Below the pieces are notes generated by a model that saw only the letters and a list, made by a program, of their open reading frames with translations, made no database searches and was not told the origin of the DNA. From Nelumbo lutea (taxonomy: Eukaryota > Streptophyta > Magnoliopsida > Proteales > Nelumbonaceae), in NCBI GenBank assembly GCA_022828595.1, contig JAKGHH010000004.1, positions 84,720,270 through 84,784,269 on the forward strand: 64,000 nucleotides of DNA. Reading direction: 5' to 3'. Of the stretch, positions 12,845 to 24,658 are shown in pieces (within the stretch, counting starts at the first letter, position 1; each line of letters starts with the position of its first letter). The position numbers and the translations under genes are program-made.

Positions 12845-13405
12845 ATTATTAAAAGTACTATATTAACTAAAATATTGTTAATTAATAAATTCAGTATTTT
12901 AATAAATAATTTTAATTAATTAATTAATAATATTGTAATTATTAAAAATACTGGAAAACCCAAAGGTCTCTCTCTCTAATAGATAAATTACTTCTCTCAA
13001 AGGAGATACATGCTGACATGGACCATCCAATTATATATATATTAATAAATGCTATAATTTTTTAAGTAGGGTTAATTAGTAAATACTCTAATTAACTAAA
13101 TACTATTAATTATTAAATACTATATTTGTTGAAATACTGTTAATTATTAAAAGTATTATAATTATTAATTTACTAGTAATTAATAAATACATTATTTTTA
13201 ATAAATATTGTAATTATTAAAATTATTGTAATTATTAAAAGTACTATATTAACTAAAAATATTGTTAATTAATAAATTCAGTATTTTAATTAATTAATTA
13301 ATAATATTGTAATTATTAAAAATAATGGAAAACCCAAAGGTCTCTCTCTCTAATAGATAAATTACTTCTCTCAAAGGAGATACATGCTGACATGGACCAT
13401 CCAAT

Positions 13406-13437
<32 letters not shown>

Positions 13438-13600
13438 TGCTATAATTTTTTAAGTAGGGTTAATTAGTAAATACTCTAATTAACTAAATACTATTAATTA
13501 TTAAATACTATATTTGTTGAAATACTATTAATTATTAAAAGTATTGTAATTATTAATTTACTATTAATTAATAAATACATTATTTTTAATAAATATTGTT
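12845..13600. repeat. direct tandem duplication of a ~374-bp AT-rich unit
   Basis: Two successive copies share long exact words: GGAAAACCCAAAGGTCTCTC starts at 12953 and 13327, an offset of 374. The shared part also includes 'gacatggaccatccaattat', 'aagtagggttaattagtaaa' and 'actatatttgttgaaatact'. An AT microsatellite is expanded in the second copy (about 13405-13430). Non-coding. Confidence 0.85.
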
Positions 13601-14263
13601 GATTAATTAATAAATACATTATTTATTAATGTAATTGTTAATATTGTTAATAAAATTTGAATTTATTAAAATACTGTTAGCTGTTAAATTATTGTATTTA
13701 TTTAAAATACAATAATTTTCTGGAAATTATCATATTTTCAGAAATATTGATAGACACCCTTATAACTAATAAAATAATATTAATTGTACTTTTTAATTAT
13801 TTCTTATTAATTTTCCTTATTAATATAAAATACTATTAACTTTCGATGTTTTTTAATTATTTTCAGTATTTTAATTATGTTTAGGGCTTTCAGAATTTTC
13901 TGTAATTTTAATTAATTGTTGGATTCTTAATTATAGTTATTAGGCTTCAAACTTTCAATATTAAGTGAAAGTTTAGTGGATTTTTAAATTAACAATTTTT
14001 TTATTGTTTAACCTCAACCTATTTATATTATTACTATTCTCTCTCTCTAATGTAATAAGAATATGCATTAAAATAAGAGGCCTTAGAAAACCCAAATCTC
14101 TCTCTAATAGTATACAATGTTATTGATCCAATCAAAATAGGCAATGATTACTTTTTTTATATTCTTAAAATAAAAGAAAATAAAAAATACAAAAAAATGG
14201 AAAAAATAGATTAATAGCTTTTCTCAAAAGAGAGATATGCTGACATGGCACCTTCAATTTTAT
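13601..14263. other. AT-rich non-coding sequence ending in a third copy of the repeat unit
   Basis: Mostly A/T with many 'taattaat' words. From about 14040 it repeats the 11380-11610 unit (see that entry). No gene is visible. Confidence 0.5.
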
Positions 14264-14300
<37 letters not shown>

Positions 14301-14312
14301 ATATATATAAAC
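14264..14312. repeat. CT / CTAT / AT compound microsatellite
   Basis: About 25 bases of CT repeats run into CTAT repeats and then a short AT run. Confidence 0.9.
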
Positions 14313-14691
14313 ATTAGCAAAATTGAACCAGAGTGCATATATTGAACCTACATTTTCACTATTCCCAAACGGAGCCTCAATGAAATGAATCCGATTACCA
14401 AAAAAGAAAGAAAGAAATCTAATCCAAATTCAATCTAAATCCAATGGATAAGGTTGGACAAGAATCCAAGCAACAACAAAACACATTTATTCAAAACATT
14501 AGTATATTTTATGTAATCGAAATGGATATGATGCAAGTTTTAACATCCAAAACCGGAATCAAGTATCAAATTTCCAGAATGCTTAACAGCCCTAACAATA
14601 AATGATAACCCTCCAAACTTCTGGTTTATTAACTTGAGAGATTTCTGGCCAAACATTTTCCACAAGGCAAGTCTCAAAATTGGAAAAACCA

Positions 14692-15059
14692 AGGGCTGTT
14701 AATGGGTTGGGTCTGGCTCGAACCAGGATCGACCCCAACAAGAAATATTAAGGAATTGAAATTGAACCAGACCTGATAGGATTTACCATTTTAGACCTAG
14801 AACTAAATCGATCAATTCTCGAGACAGTTGTGACAATATATATTAATTAAATTAATATATTATATATATAATATATAGCCCAAATTAAGTATGAGTAGGT
14901 TTGAGATTTGGTAGAACTGGTTCTGAACCAATAATAGTCGGGACAATATATTAAGAACCAGAACTGATCCATTGCTACCAGATCTTGGAACCAGAATTGG
15001 CCCAATCGGTTTTGGTCCATTGGATCCACCGAGTCAGAGTCGGCCCATTGACATCCCTA
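14692..15059. mobile_element. hAT-like MITE candidate (GGGCTGTTAATGGG ends)
   Basis: The left end GGGCTGTTAATGGGTTGGGT is mirrored by the right end ...CCCATTGACATCCCT. The core is AT-rich with repeated 'aaccaga' and 'gatcgac' words. Ends of the type GGGNTGTNAATGG are common in plant hAT-derived MITEs. I could not find a clean 8-bp duplication. Confidence 0.5.
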
Positions 15060-15239
15060 CACCTAGGCATTTTGAGTTTAAACATCAAAATTTCATTTTT
15101 TTTGTCTGATTTTGAATGAGAATGTTTTGAGTTAAATAGCTGTAAGATGTTTATATTAGAAACATAAAACAAGGCGTGTTTGGGAAAATGCTAAATTGAT
15201 ATTTCCTCCATCAACTGCCTATTTGAAGAAACTGTCCAA

Positions 15240-15810
15240 TGGCATGCAGAGCTGTAGATTGGGCCATGCTGGGCTTGGGTTTCCAGGCCCAAGGGCCGTC
15301 ACCACACGACCAAGTAGGCTGTACTGCTTGTGGCCTGCGTGCCGGCATGGCCCAACAAACAGCATGACACGACTCATATATATATAATTTTTATTTTCAA
15401 TTTTATTATATTATTTTATTCCAATTGCATTGTAATTTTTTAAGTTCATTTTATTATTTCATATATAAACAATTGTATACATCAAAATTCATATAAAAAA
15501 ATTTTAAGTTTCTTTTTCATTTTTTGTCTATTTTGTTAATTTATTTTAAAATTTCATTATTTTTATTCTATTTTTTTAAACAAAATATACATCTCATGGC
15601 TTAGCCAGGTCTAGGGCCCATCTTAGCCCAATGCTCGACCTGTAACATAGCACAACATGGCTTGGGCTGCCTAGGCTTGTGCCATGGGTCATGCTGGGCT
15701 GGACCTTTGAAATATCCCAAAGGTAGCAAGCACGACTTGTCAAAAGCACGGGCCACCTGTGGGTTGTACCTGCTAGCCCGACACAGGCCGATTACACCTC
15801 TAATGGCATG
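15240..15810. mobile_element. GC-ended, AT-cored repeat, probable non-autonomous element
   Basis: GC-rich ends (GGGCCATGCTGGGCTTGGG on the left; 'aggccgattacacctctaa' on the right) enclose an AT-rich core at 15380-15590. The right end (TTAGAGGTGTAATCGG in reverse) resembles plant hAT MITE termini, and 'tagaggtgtaaaacaggccg' at 2958 is a similar end. Boundaries are uncertain. Confidence 0.4.
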
Positions 15811-15856
15811 GCTCTTAATTGGTGTCCTGCATTGCAGTGCAAAGATGGATAATACA

Positions 15857-16043
15857 TAGACCTATTCATGGGACGGGCCGGGTCGGGCTTTCACTCTGTA
15901 TTAACAAAGTTTTCTAAGGCCCGAGCCCGAGCTCGGCCCAACCATCGGGCCTATAACTTGGGCCCGAGCTCGACCCTCATAAAAAGCTTGAAGCCCGGGC
16001 CTGGGCCCGAGTTCAAAATTTAGCCCATACTATTAGCAGCTGA

Positions 16044-16088
<45 letters not shown>

Positions 16089-16398
16089 AAAGAAAAGAAT
16101 AAAAAATGTATATATTAAATTATAAATATATATTTTAATAAATATTATATTATTTATATATTTTATATAATATAAAATACATATTATATATTTTATAAAA
16201 TATATAATGCTGAGTCGTGTCGGGCCGGGCTCGTGTCGGGCTTTTTTGACAAATCCCGAGCTCGGCCAGAAACACAGTCGGACTTACTGTGTTAGGCCCG
16301 AGGTCAGGCCCGCAGGCCTAATTACATGACCAAGCCTGACCGGGGTGCGGGTCGGGCCAGGCTGGGCCATTTGGCTACCCAGCCCATGAACAGGTCTA
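15857..16398. mobile_element. hAT-like MITE with 8-bp target duplication ATAATACA
   Basis: Seen: TAGACCTATTCATGGG at the left and CCCATGAACAGGTCTA at the right form the inverted ends. ATAATACA flanks both sides (15849-15856 and 16399-16406). An 8-bp duplication with TAGAC-type ends fits the hAT superfamily. Inside each end is GC-rich 'gggcccgagctcgg' sequence; the middle holds a GA microsatellite (16046-16084) and AT-rich DNA. No transposase. A left-truncated relative ends at 38615. Confidence 0.85.
16046..16084. repeat. AG microsatellite inside the hAT-like MITE
   Basis: About 19 AG units, uninterrupted. Confidence 0.95.
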
Positions 16399-16406
16399 AT
16401 AATACA

Positions 16407-17030
16407 TCATGGAATGCCAATAGACTCACCTCCAAAATAAAGGTTTTTTGTGTGTGTTTCTAGAACTTTGATTAAAAATGAGCCAATCACCGAAAAACAT
16501 TTATTTTTAAAATTTGACCATTGGATGAGAATTAGTACAGTCAATTTGGATTTGATACTCACAAAATCCATCCTCAGGTTGTTATCACAGCCCTTACAAC
16601 TTTGCATTAGAAATATCTTTTGATCAATACAAGCATACAAGTAGGGAAATGGAAATGTTCCCAATGCCCATATGTAAGGATTGTGAAGACGAGTATTGTG
16701 AGGATAAGATCTAAATTCTAGGACAGTTGAGTGGTGTCACTTTGAATATAAAGCATTGGATTTAAATGTATTGGGTAGCAATGTCAATACCAAACACATT
16801 ACTGTTTCAAAAACTTGCGTAACAACCCCGGTGTTGACATCTTGACATGGAATGTCATTGTTTCTCTAAATGTTTGAACCTGAAATTGTTGACACACGGA
16901 AGATACTGAATTGAAATTTGGATTTTTAAATTTTATGTACTGTGGACATTCTATGAATTACTTGGTTCTGAAACACCCCACACCTATTACATATTCTTTT
17001 AGGGGCCGGATGTTATGTTGTGAAACCATC
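16407..17030. other. no gene or named repeat recognised
   Basis: Mixed-composition sequence with stop codons in all frames at short spacing. The longest open frame (16407-16664, minus) shows no family features. Confidence 0.4.
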
Positions 17031-17290
17031 ATGTGAATGGTTTGGAACATGGTTTTTGAACGTCATTGACCTGGACGGTTGGATTGTTTAGGCAATTGGT
17101 TTCATTTTATCTCAAACCCGATTTTTAGTCAAGAATCATTGAATAAGTCAATGACCCATTGATCCGAACGGTTAAATCATCAATTCGTCGATCCATTCAA
17201 TCGTTTTAACCATTTTTTTATTTTTAAAATTTTTTATTAGGTCATCCGTTCGTACTTAACAGTCAAACCAGGTCGTTTTTTAAAACCAAA
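17030..17290. repeat. copy of the Mutator-like foldback family seen at 37691
   Basis: Words 'catggtttttgaacgt', 'ggcaattggtttcatttt', 'cgatttttagtcaa' and 'ttttttaaaacc' match, in inverted or direct form, the elements at 21886-22197 and 37691-38089. Ends are decayed and no target duplication is clear. Confidence 0.45.
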
Positions 17291-17314
17291 ATCTCATGGA
17301 TCAATACACACCCT

Positions 17315-17500
17315 ATGTATAAGTTAGAGTTCACATCTGCCCCCTACAGAATGTGCCCCAAAAACGCCCCACGTGCATTGAGAACATCTCCCATACTTGT
17401 CACTGGGAGATGTTCCCAATACACTATTGAGATGTGCTATGAGACGTTTTTGGGGCCTCTATGTAAGGCAGATTTAAACTCGTCTAGGTTAATCACTGAA
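17315..17500. mobile_element. short palindromic MITE (copy 1 of 3)
   Basis: The left arm ('gagttcacatctgccccct', 'attgagaacatctccc') is mirrored by the right arm ('gggagatgttcccaatac', 'ggcagatttaaactcg'). Copies of the same plan lie at 36745-36925 and 52960-53140. The short open frame across it is a by-product of the repeat. Confidence 0.65.
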
Positions 17501-17705
17501 CTGCTTCTAATCGACATGTTTTTAGAAATGAGCTAGCAAAACTTATCTATCATTGCATATCAGACAAGCCTAAAGTGTAACTGAAACGTTTGCTATTATT
17601 ACTGAATGAGTAATTACATTATCAGAACAGGAGACATCTTTTTCTTTCTTATTTGTTCTCTGTACGCTGCAAGTGCAACGCCATTAATCAATCCCCCCAT
17701 TTGAG

Positions 17706-19868
17706 CTAGTAGCTCCATTCCTTTGGAAGAAATATCTCTGGCGAAGAGCTGCGAGACTGTGGGAAGACACAGCACTGATGAGGTGATACGCCATCAGTAA
17801 CGTCGTTGCCATTTCTTTTACTGACTGGATACCGACTCTTTCCATTGGTTAAATTATCGTTTACTTCTGCAAACAAACAATCCAGACTGTTAGTGAGCTA
17901 GCTCATCTGAAGTGAGGAGAGAGATTAATTAATTGAAGGACTAACCTCGTTGAGGTGTTGTTTGGGAACAACCCAGTGCATGAACATTGAGGTTGAGAGA
18001 TTGAACGACACGAGAAGGGAGAAGCACAAGGGAACAAGCTGCACGATGATCACAAGTTAACCCAACTTTTCTGACTTTCTTTGGTGGTTAGAAGTTCAGA
18101 AATCATAACCATAACTTTTAACCACCTCTTCGATGTTAATTGGAGAAATGGGTCCGTTTGGTTTGCAGGAATAGGGTTTGGAATTGGAATGAAATTTAAT
18201 TATTTGGTCGGACAAATGAAAATCCCATTCTCATTTATGATGGAATGGCATTCTCTCATTTGAGGGAATGGTCATTCTCTCCCCTGAGAATGATAATTCA
18301 TTCTAACCAATTCTGATTCCAATTTCCATATGAACCAAACAAGTAAGTGGAATAGATCATTCCGATTCCGAATCTGAATCCAATTCCGAATCTCTGATTC
18401 AGATTATAAACCAAACGGACCAGTATTGAACAACTTTTCTTTAACAAATATTTAGAGTAAGGAAAACAGATCTCTTTTCTCTTTACCTGGTTTATTGCTT
18501 GGTTGGAAGTTGGTACCAGCCCGCCTAGGGAGGAAAACTCCTGTGCCGCATGATCTTTGGCTGGAGTCTAGAAATATGGCTTGCATTCCCGGTCCTCCAG
18601 ATGCCCAGTTCAGTGGGTACTTTGGTAGTCTGTGATGCCATTTTGACAATTGGTGCTGATACCATTTCATCACATAAGAAAGTAAGAAAAACCTCCATCA
18701 GTGTCTCTTGAGGTTTGATGTAATCAATTTGGTAATACAAGGGAAAGAAGAATAGAAAAGAGAAAGCAAACAAGAGGTCCAAGGGGAGTTGTATTGTTCA
18801 AGAGGGGATGGAAATTTGGAAACCCTTTGAACACCTACTAGAATAAGCTCCTTTTTTATGTCTGGTTTTTCCATTTTGAGTAATATAACCCAAACCAGTG
18901 TAAGCCCAACAAAGATCCTTGTTAGGTTTTAGGTGTATGACTCATAACTTCAATTTACTTTTAGGCCTTTCGTTCATTTGCAATTTACCAAATAATGTTT
19001 TCTTCTTCCCAACTCTCTTTTTCTCTCTCTATCTATCTATCTGTCTATCTGATAACTTATGTCACATAAGAATAAAACCAAACTTATCCGGGGCCTCAAT
19101 TTCTAATTAGTAGAGAAGGGAGATGATATTTTCACTCAAGAAAGCAATCTGCTCAATTAGATACTGTGGTTCAAGGAAACTATCTACCTAATTGCTTCAT
19201 TTGCATTCGATCAGGTAGAGACCATCGGGCCACCTACCTTTTAGATATGGCCCACTTACCAATTAATGGATGGTGATGATGAGAAAATCCTTTCGGACTT
19301 AAGAAATTTCAGGAATGACAAAGTAGCCCCTGGAGCTTCAAAACTAAATGGCCGTATTTCGAGAGAAAAAAAGTTGCAGAAAAAACCTGGAGACGAATCT
19401 CTCTCTCTCTCTTGTTTAGTCGTTACATGTTTAGATTCTACTACTGGCTCTATCTAGAAGGTACGGAATCATATCCAGAAACAATGGAGAGCTTTCTACT
19501 CATCTCTTTCTCTCTCTCTCTCTGAATTGAAACTGCGAAAGGAAACAGAAATACTACCCGAGGAACAGTGCCGGCGTAGGTGTTTAGATGATGTTGATGA
19601 TTTTGATAGTGGTGGTGGTGGTGGCGTAAAGTTTCCTGCAATCATAGAAAATGGAAATCCCAAACAACACAACTTAGAATCTCAGATTCAGATGAGATGA
19701 GACTAGAGTATTTTACACAGAAGAGGAGTATCATTCAAGAGCAAACTTGTTTGTTTTCTGGATAGGAAGAAGGACCTTTGATTCGCAGGGCTGGTCAAGA
19801 ACGTCAGCCGGAAGCCACAGCATCGCCTCCTCAATGTCCACATCGCCATCTTCGGCCATAGACGCCAT
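17706..19868 (-). CDS. plant-specific conserved protein of unknown function (GTGVFLPRR / KPACSLVLLPSRVVQ family), complete
   Basis: Seen: five exons on the minus strand, in order 19868-19776, 19635-19558, 18655-18487, 18038-17946 and 17866-17706 (TAG), encoding 197 residues. Splice phases agree throughout. Exon 1 carries EEAMLWLPADVLDQPCESK. Exon 2 is His/Gln-rich (five His in a row). Exon 3 carries NWASGGPGMQAIFLD and CGTGVFLPRRAGTN. Exon 4 carries ACSLVLLPSRVVQSLNLNVH, and exon 5 ends SSSPEIFLPKEWSY. This order of blocks matches a plant-only family I remember from Arabidopsis (At5g59050/At3g54000-like, sometimes mislabelled TIP41-like). Its biochemical role is not known to me. The start is the first ATG (MASMAEDGDVD); a second Met lies three codons on. 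The least certain splice is the first donor (AAG|GTCCTT). The third intron contains a MITE (18151-18421). The CT-rich leader lies at 19900-19970. Confidence 0.82.
18151..18421. mobile_element. foldback MITE in an intron (GGTCCGTTTGGTTT ends)
   Basis: GGTCCGTTTGGTTT at the left end and AAACCAAACGGACC at the right end are perfect inverted repeats. The interior is 'attccaatt/gaatgg'-rich and itself palindromic. It makes up about 270 of the 448 bases of the intron between exons 3 and 4 of the host gene. No clear target duplication is visible. Confidence 0.82.
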
Positions 19869-19899
19869 CTGAGAGGTGAAAGCGAGAGAAGGTAAAGAG

Positions 19900-19970
19900 G
19901 ATTTCTCTCTCTCTCTCTTTCTCTCTTTCTCTCTCTTCTCTTCTTCTTCTTCTTCTTTTCCCTTTTTCTC
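19900..19970. repeat. CT/CTT-rich leader microsatellite
   Basis: Runs of TC and TTC (GA/GAA on the transcribed strand) lie 30-100 bases upstream of the ATG of the minus-strand gene. Such purine or pyrimidine tracts are common in plant 5' leaders. A role in expression is only inferred. Confidence 0.7.
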
Positions 19971-20299
19971 TCGTTCTAAGATACGATGGAGTCTGTTCAG
20001 CTCCAACCTCTGACCTGCAACGTAACCAATTATAGTAACGTGGGGAAATAGAGAGACTGGAGAGTGTGTGTGTATTAGGAATGGGATTCTATCATGGGAG
20101 ATTGACCCCGAGTCCGCACGGTATTTACGATCCAACACCCATGGGCGTGGAGTAGGGAGTGTGGATGAGGTCAGCAAACTGACCAAACTGCCCTTTCCTT
20201 CTGTTTCATACTTCGGTTTCACAAATGGACCCCCCTTCCCCCAAATAGGTCAGACATGGGGTTATATAGAGCCCCGCCCAAATGAACCGGGCGGTTGGA

Positions 20300-21520
20300 C
20301 CAAGAAATAATATGAACCAAAGCATATATGATCAATGATCATATATAGTTTTCGATGCATACAAGGCAGGGCAGAAGGACCCTTACACAGATTAGACCAA
20401 GTCTGTTAATCTCATTCAAATGCTACATTTAACATATATTATTGTCAAGGATCAAACTTTTCCAATGTATATGTATCTTATTAATGGGTCACTGATATTC
20501 TAAAAAGAAATAAATGGCATGCTTAAGATTAATTTTTCTGATTAATTTTTGAAAAAAAGTTAAAAAATGAATATGGTCAAAACACTTGATATGTTACATC
20601 CAATCTAAGGTTTAAAATATCGATACATCTGATATAGATGAACAGGCATACCAGGTGATTTAATACAATAAAATATTATTCTTTTTTTTTAATCTTTTTC
20701 TTAAAATTGGTCAAACAATCGGCCTTAGGCCTGCCTAAAAATGACCAAATTCCCAACCCCCATTATTTCCTCTATCAAAACCCCATAGATATGATACAAT
20801 ATGATAAATTGATAATAGTATTTGGGACCGGATCTAATAGGTAAAACATAGGAAGCACATCCGGTAAATACTTTATAAATATTCTAACAACTGTTAAAAT
20901 TTGTCTTTAATCTTTTTCAAGGGTAGGTTGGGGTATTTCAAGGGTCATTCTAAAATTTTTGAAAGTATTCATTTAACGTGCTTACAATAGCATGCCTACT
21001 TGATCCGATCCCGAATTGAAATGTTGGACCTTGTCCCACTAGGATGTATCGATATTTTGACCATTGATTATTCTGAATCAATCACGTGCCCTTTTGTATA
21101 TAAGGTACCTTTATTACAGAGTAAAAATAATCAAATAGATGGTTTGGGCTGAGACCCGGTTGATTTAACCGGTCGAACTACAAAACCATCGGAAAAGGGC
21201 ATATCCGTTATTTTATATTATCAAAAAGGGTATAAGCGACCTTGCAAAAGATGATGGCGTTAGGGTGGGTGGGGAGGCAATATTGTAGTTTGCTTAATAG
21301 AGAAATCAAGGGACAATAATGTAATTTTGGATGCTCACGACGACGTGAGGAGTGGGATGAGGGACGTGGATTGGGTTGGAATTTTGGATTGGGTTCGGTA
21401 AACCCCTCCTCCCCTGGTTGTTGCAGTTATTTATATATATTTTTTCTAATATTTTAAATAAAATATATGGTTTTTGATTCGTTTGAACGACACATGGATT
21501 AGGGGGGAGAAAAAAACTGA
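20300..21520. other. intergenic sequence with a decayed MITE
   Basis: From about 20608 ('ggtttaaaatatcgatacatc') to 21064 ('gtatcgatattttgaccatt') there is an inverted pair. The words inside recall the CAAGGTTC family. No coding sequence was seen. Confidence 0.45.
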
Positions 21521-21885
21521 ATAAGGGGGTGGCCCCACCTTTCTACTCGCACCAGCCATTTAAGAGACCGGGGGGTGGGGGGGTGCGTTGTTGGCTCACC
21601 GGACCCCGGCTTTCCCTCCTACGCCATGCGCATCCATTGCTGCTGCTGCTGCTCTACAACCACCACACCAACCCGCCTGAACTATTCCCGATTTTCATGC
21701 CTCCTGGGCCCCACTGTTCAATCAATTCCACCATGGTCATGGGCAGCCACTTGCCACCACTTGTTAACCCAACCCCACCCAATTCCCATGGCATGTGCAC
21801 CGGGTAGTGGGGTCAGGCTCCAACCGGATGGGTCGATGGTTGGATCGGGAATTGCACCCAAAATGGTTCTGATGTATTGTTCATA
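21521..21885. other. GC-rich stretch with short open frames, no recognised gene
   Basis: Composition jumps to G/C-rich (G runs at 21570-21583, a GCT repeat near 21639-21652). Two overlapping frames of 92 and 103 codons are open, but their translations are Pro/His/Cys-rich with no motif, as expected from biased composition. It could be a decayed promoter or exon. Confidence 0.3.
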
Positions 21886-22197
21886 GCATGGTTTTCAAAT
21901 CTTTGTTGACCCGGATGGTCAGACCATTTAACCTAGAAATCGGTTCTATTTTACTCCTAAACCACTTTTTTGCCAAAAAAAAATAGTGATTTGGTCAGTG
22001 CACTGCTGATTTGAGCAGTCAAACCATCAACTTGTTTTACTTGAATAACGGTTTTTGGCTGTTTTTTTTTTTTGTTTTAATGTTTTTTTTTTTAATTGTA
22101 ATGGGCTGTCTACTCGGATTGGACAGTTGAACCACTGACCCAGAAGTCAATGATCAAAGTGGTTCCGATTCCGAGATGGTTAGAAAACATTGGTTCA
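21886..22197. mobile_element. foldback element of the 37691 (Mutator-like) family
   Basis: Left 'gcatggttttcaaatctttg' and right 'gatggttagaaaacattg' are inverted. GTTCATA occurs on both flanks (21879-21885 and 22192-22198). Interior words (ATCGGTTCTATTTTACTC; 'ccactgacccagaag') match the 37691-38089 element. Confidence 0.6.
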
Positions 22198-22245
22198 TAA
22201 AAAGGTTGACGGGGCAAAGTTGTATGGGCCATGAATAAAAGCAGT

Positions 22246-23030
22246 CAGGGATGTCAACCAGTAGGGTTCAGTATGGGTTTGCCTCGATCCTAACCCAATC
22301 CTCGTTCCCACCCGAACCTGCATAGAGTTCAATCCTATTCATGTAATTTTGGATGAGCCCCAACTCTATAGGATTCAACTCGATACCAATCCAACCCGAC
22401 CTATAGCCTTTCAATTGTATTATTTATAATAGGGTTCGACTATGATATGAAAAAAATATGATATAAATAAAACAATTGATCAATAAACTGAAATCATAAA
22501 ACGTAGTAACAAATAAAGTGTCATTTATCAAAATTCATGGATAGATTTTGATTGGTCAAAATTCTTTTTATATCATATCTTTTCTGCATCATAGATATTC
22601 TCTTTATAATATATTTTGAAAACTTAAAAGCTATTAATTTAAATTAGAATTTAGTTTACTCAGTCTAACATGTTACTTTCTTTTATTGAAATGAAAGATG
22701 AAAAACCAAAATAAACATAAAAATAAATCCTGAACTTTGAGGCTATGGAGTTAGAAGTTGCCAAATTACAATAATATCCTATATATGAGGGGTATAATGA
22801 CCCAAAGGGGTGAGTTATCCAAAATTTAAGTCATAACCCAACCCTACACCTGAATAGTCAAATTCCTAACCCGAATCAGGTTAAAATTAAAACCCAAACC
22901 CAACCCTACTCCCGAATAGCCAAAATCCTAACCTGACTCGGGTTAAGGATTAAAAACCCTAACCCAACCCTACACCCGAATAGAGCTGATCCTAGGCTGG
23001 ATTTATCGTTTAGCCCAGATCCTGCTTACA
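22246..23030. mobile_element. hAT-like MITE candidate with internal tandem repeats
   Basis: It begins CAGGGATGTCAACC, a typical plant hAT-type end. The right part (about 22810-22985) holds three imperfect direct repeats containing 'acccaaccctac', 'cccgaatag' and 'ctaaccCgaa'-type words. The right terminus is unclear (about 23030). No transposase. Confidence 0.45.
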
Positions 23031-23421
23031 CCTATTTTATGGATACTGGAGAGTCACTTGAAGAACTAGTTTAACTAAACTGATTTCATTATTGTCTAAC
23101 GACTATTGACTATTACAAGATTTAGTTGCAATTGTTGGTTACACCTATAACTCTTAACTTTTGGATTTTCTTTTTAAAACAATAAAAAAAGTGTTTTTTA
23201 ACAGTCAAAAGTCAAAACTAATCCCTATCTCTAAAGCAGTGGATTTAGCATACACAATGCTATTCAAGAACCCACACACTTTTGTTTTTTATAGAATAAT
23301 AGAAGTATAAGTAGGATTTACAAGTAAACATATTAGTAGTGTTGTAAACTTGTAGTAGTTCCATGTAGGATTAGAGGAAAATAGAGATATTTGAAGCTTT
23401 TGTAAGAAGTTTAAAATTTAA

Positions 23422-23857
23422 GCTGTGTTTGTTTGTGGAACAAATCTGGACTGGATACAAAATTTGCATCTGGTTCAGCTTTGTATCCATTTGTTTGTAA
23501 TTACGATTTGCACTCTCATCTGATATAAAATTTGTACATTTGTCCCATTATACTCATTGTCAGTACAAATTTTGCATCCTAATAACTGATGCAAAATTTG
23601 CATCATCTCCCTCTTATATCAATTCACTCTCATATAAAATGACGTGTACTCTTGCTTTTTACCTCCATTCCAAATAAATAACTCTCCTCGTACCCCCTCC
23701 CCCCCCACCCCATGATCTTTCATTTACTTCCTATTTTACTCCTTACACAAATAGTATAAAGTCATGAAGCAATAGTAAACTAGAATTTATACTCGGTCTA
23801 TTTGCACTCCCAAGCATTTACACCAGTGCAAATAAGATTTACACTGCAAACAAAGCC
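23422..23857. mobile_element. foldback MITE (GTGTTTGTTTG ends)
   Basis: Left 'gctgtgtttgtttgtgg' and right 'cactgcaaacaaagccc' are inverted. The interior repeats 'aaaatttgcatc', 'tttgtatcc' and their complements. Non-coding. Confidence 0.6.
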
Positions 23858-24264
23858 CTAAATAAGCTACTTTTGAAACATGACGTTAGAAGACAAATAA
23901 AATTAAGCTAGCCAACTAGGAGGGAAATCCCTCCACTCCATTCGACAACCGAAGCCTTAAAACTTTTTGCATCACCCTGTGAGCCATACCGTAGCAAAAC
24001 AAAGCTACCAACTCACAAGAAAAAATATTTCTGTACAGTACAAATACAAGGCACTTTACCCAGACTAAGCCTTAATATCATGCATAGAAGACCACGTGGC
24101 ACAAACAATGTCTCCATCTACAGTTTTTACAGACATCAAGGGGTTTGATTGAACTACCACCTGCTTCAACTTCATTTCCACAGCAAATCAAATGGCATTC
24201 AGAATTGCAAAAAACTTTGCCTATAAACCCTTTGATCAATCCTAACTTGCTCTCCCACTTTTGC

Positions 24265-24658
24265 AATAAAATTGCTCCAATCAAATCGGATTCGGATCAC
24301 CCCATCCAATCCGACAAGATTCGATCCGATGTATTATATATTTATAAATATAAATATATTATTTATATTGTATTTTTATAAATTTGTTATATTATTTATT
24401 TTTTATAAAAATAAAAAAATAAAAAATATACATCTGTTTGTTTTTCTTTATTTAAATTAGTATATTTTATTTTTTTAATAGTTTATTAATTTTTAAAGAA
24501 AACAAGTTGGATAAAATCAGATCTGAAGATCTGATAGGATTCGAATTCATATTAAGTCCTTTCAGATCTGATCAAATTCAACATGAATAGTGTTGGATCG
24601 GATTCAAATATACCATTATACCTTGATTTGAATCCTATCCGATCCATTTGCATCCCTA
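24265..24658. mobile_element. hAT-like MITE, 'gatcggatc' family, copy 1
   Basis: The right end CCGATCCATTTGCATCCCTA is the complement of the left end of the element at 29983 (TAGGGTGCAAATGGATC). GATC/GGATTCG words flank an AT-rich core. The left end here is lost or diverged. Confidence 0.6.

Noticed and set aside
21529..21886. Two overlapping frames of 92 and 103 codons
   Set aside because: Overlapping frames in a GC-rich stretch with biased, motif-free translations; no splice context.
22810..22985. Telomere-like 'aaccctaaccc' words
   Set aside because: They are irregular and part of a ~50-bp imperfect repeat ('cccgaatag') in a MITE, not a 7-bp telomere array.
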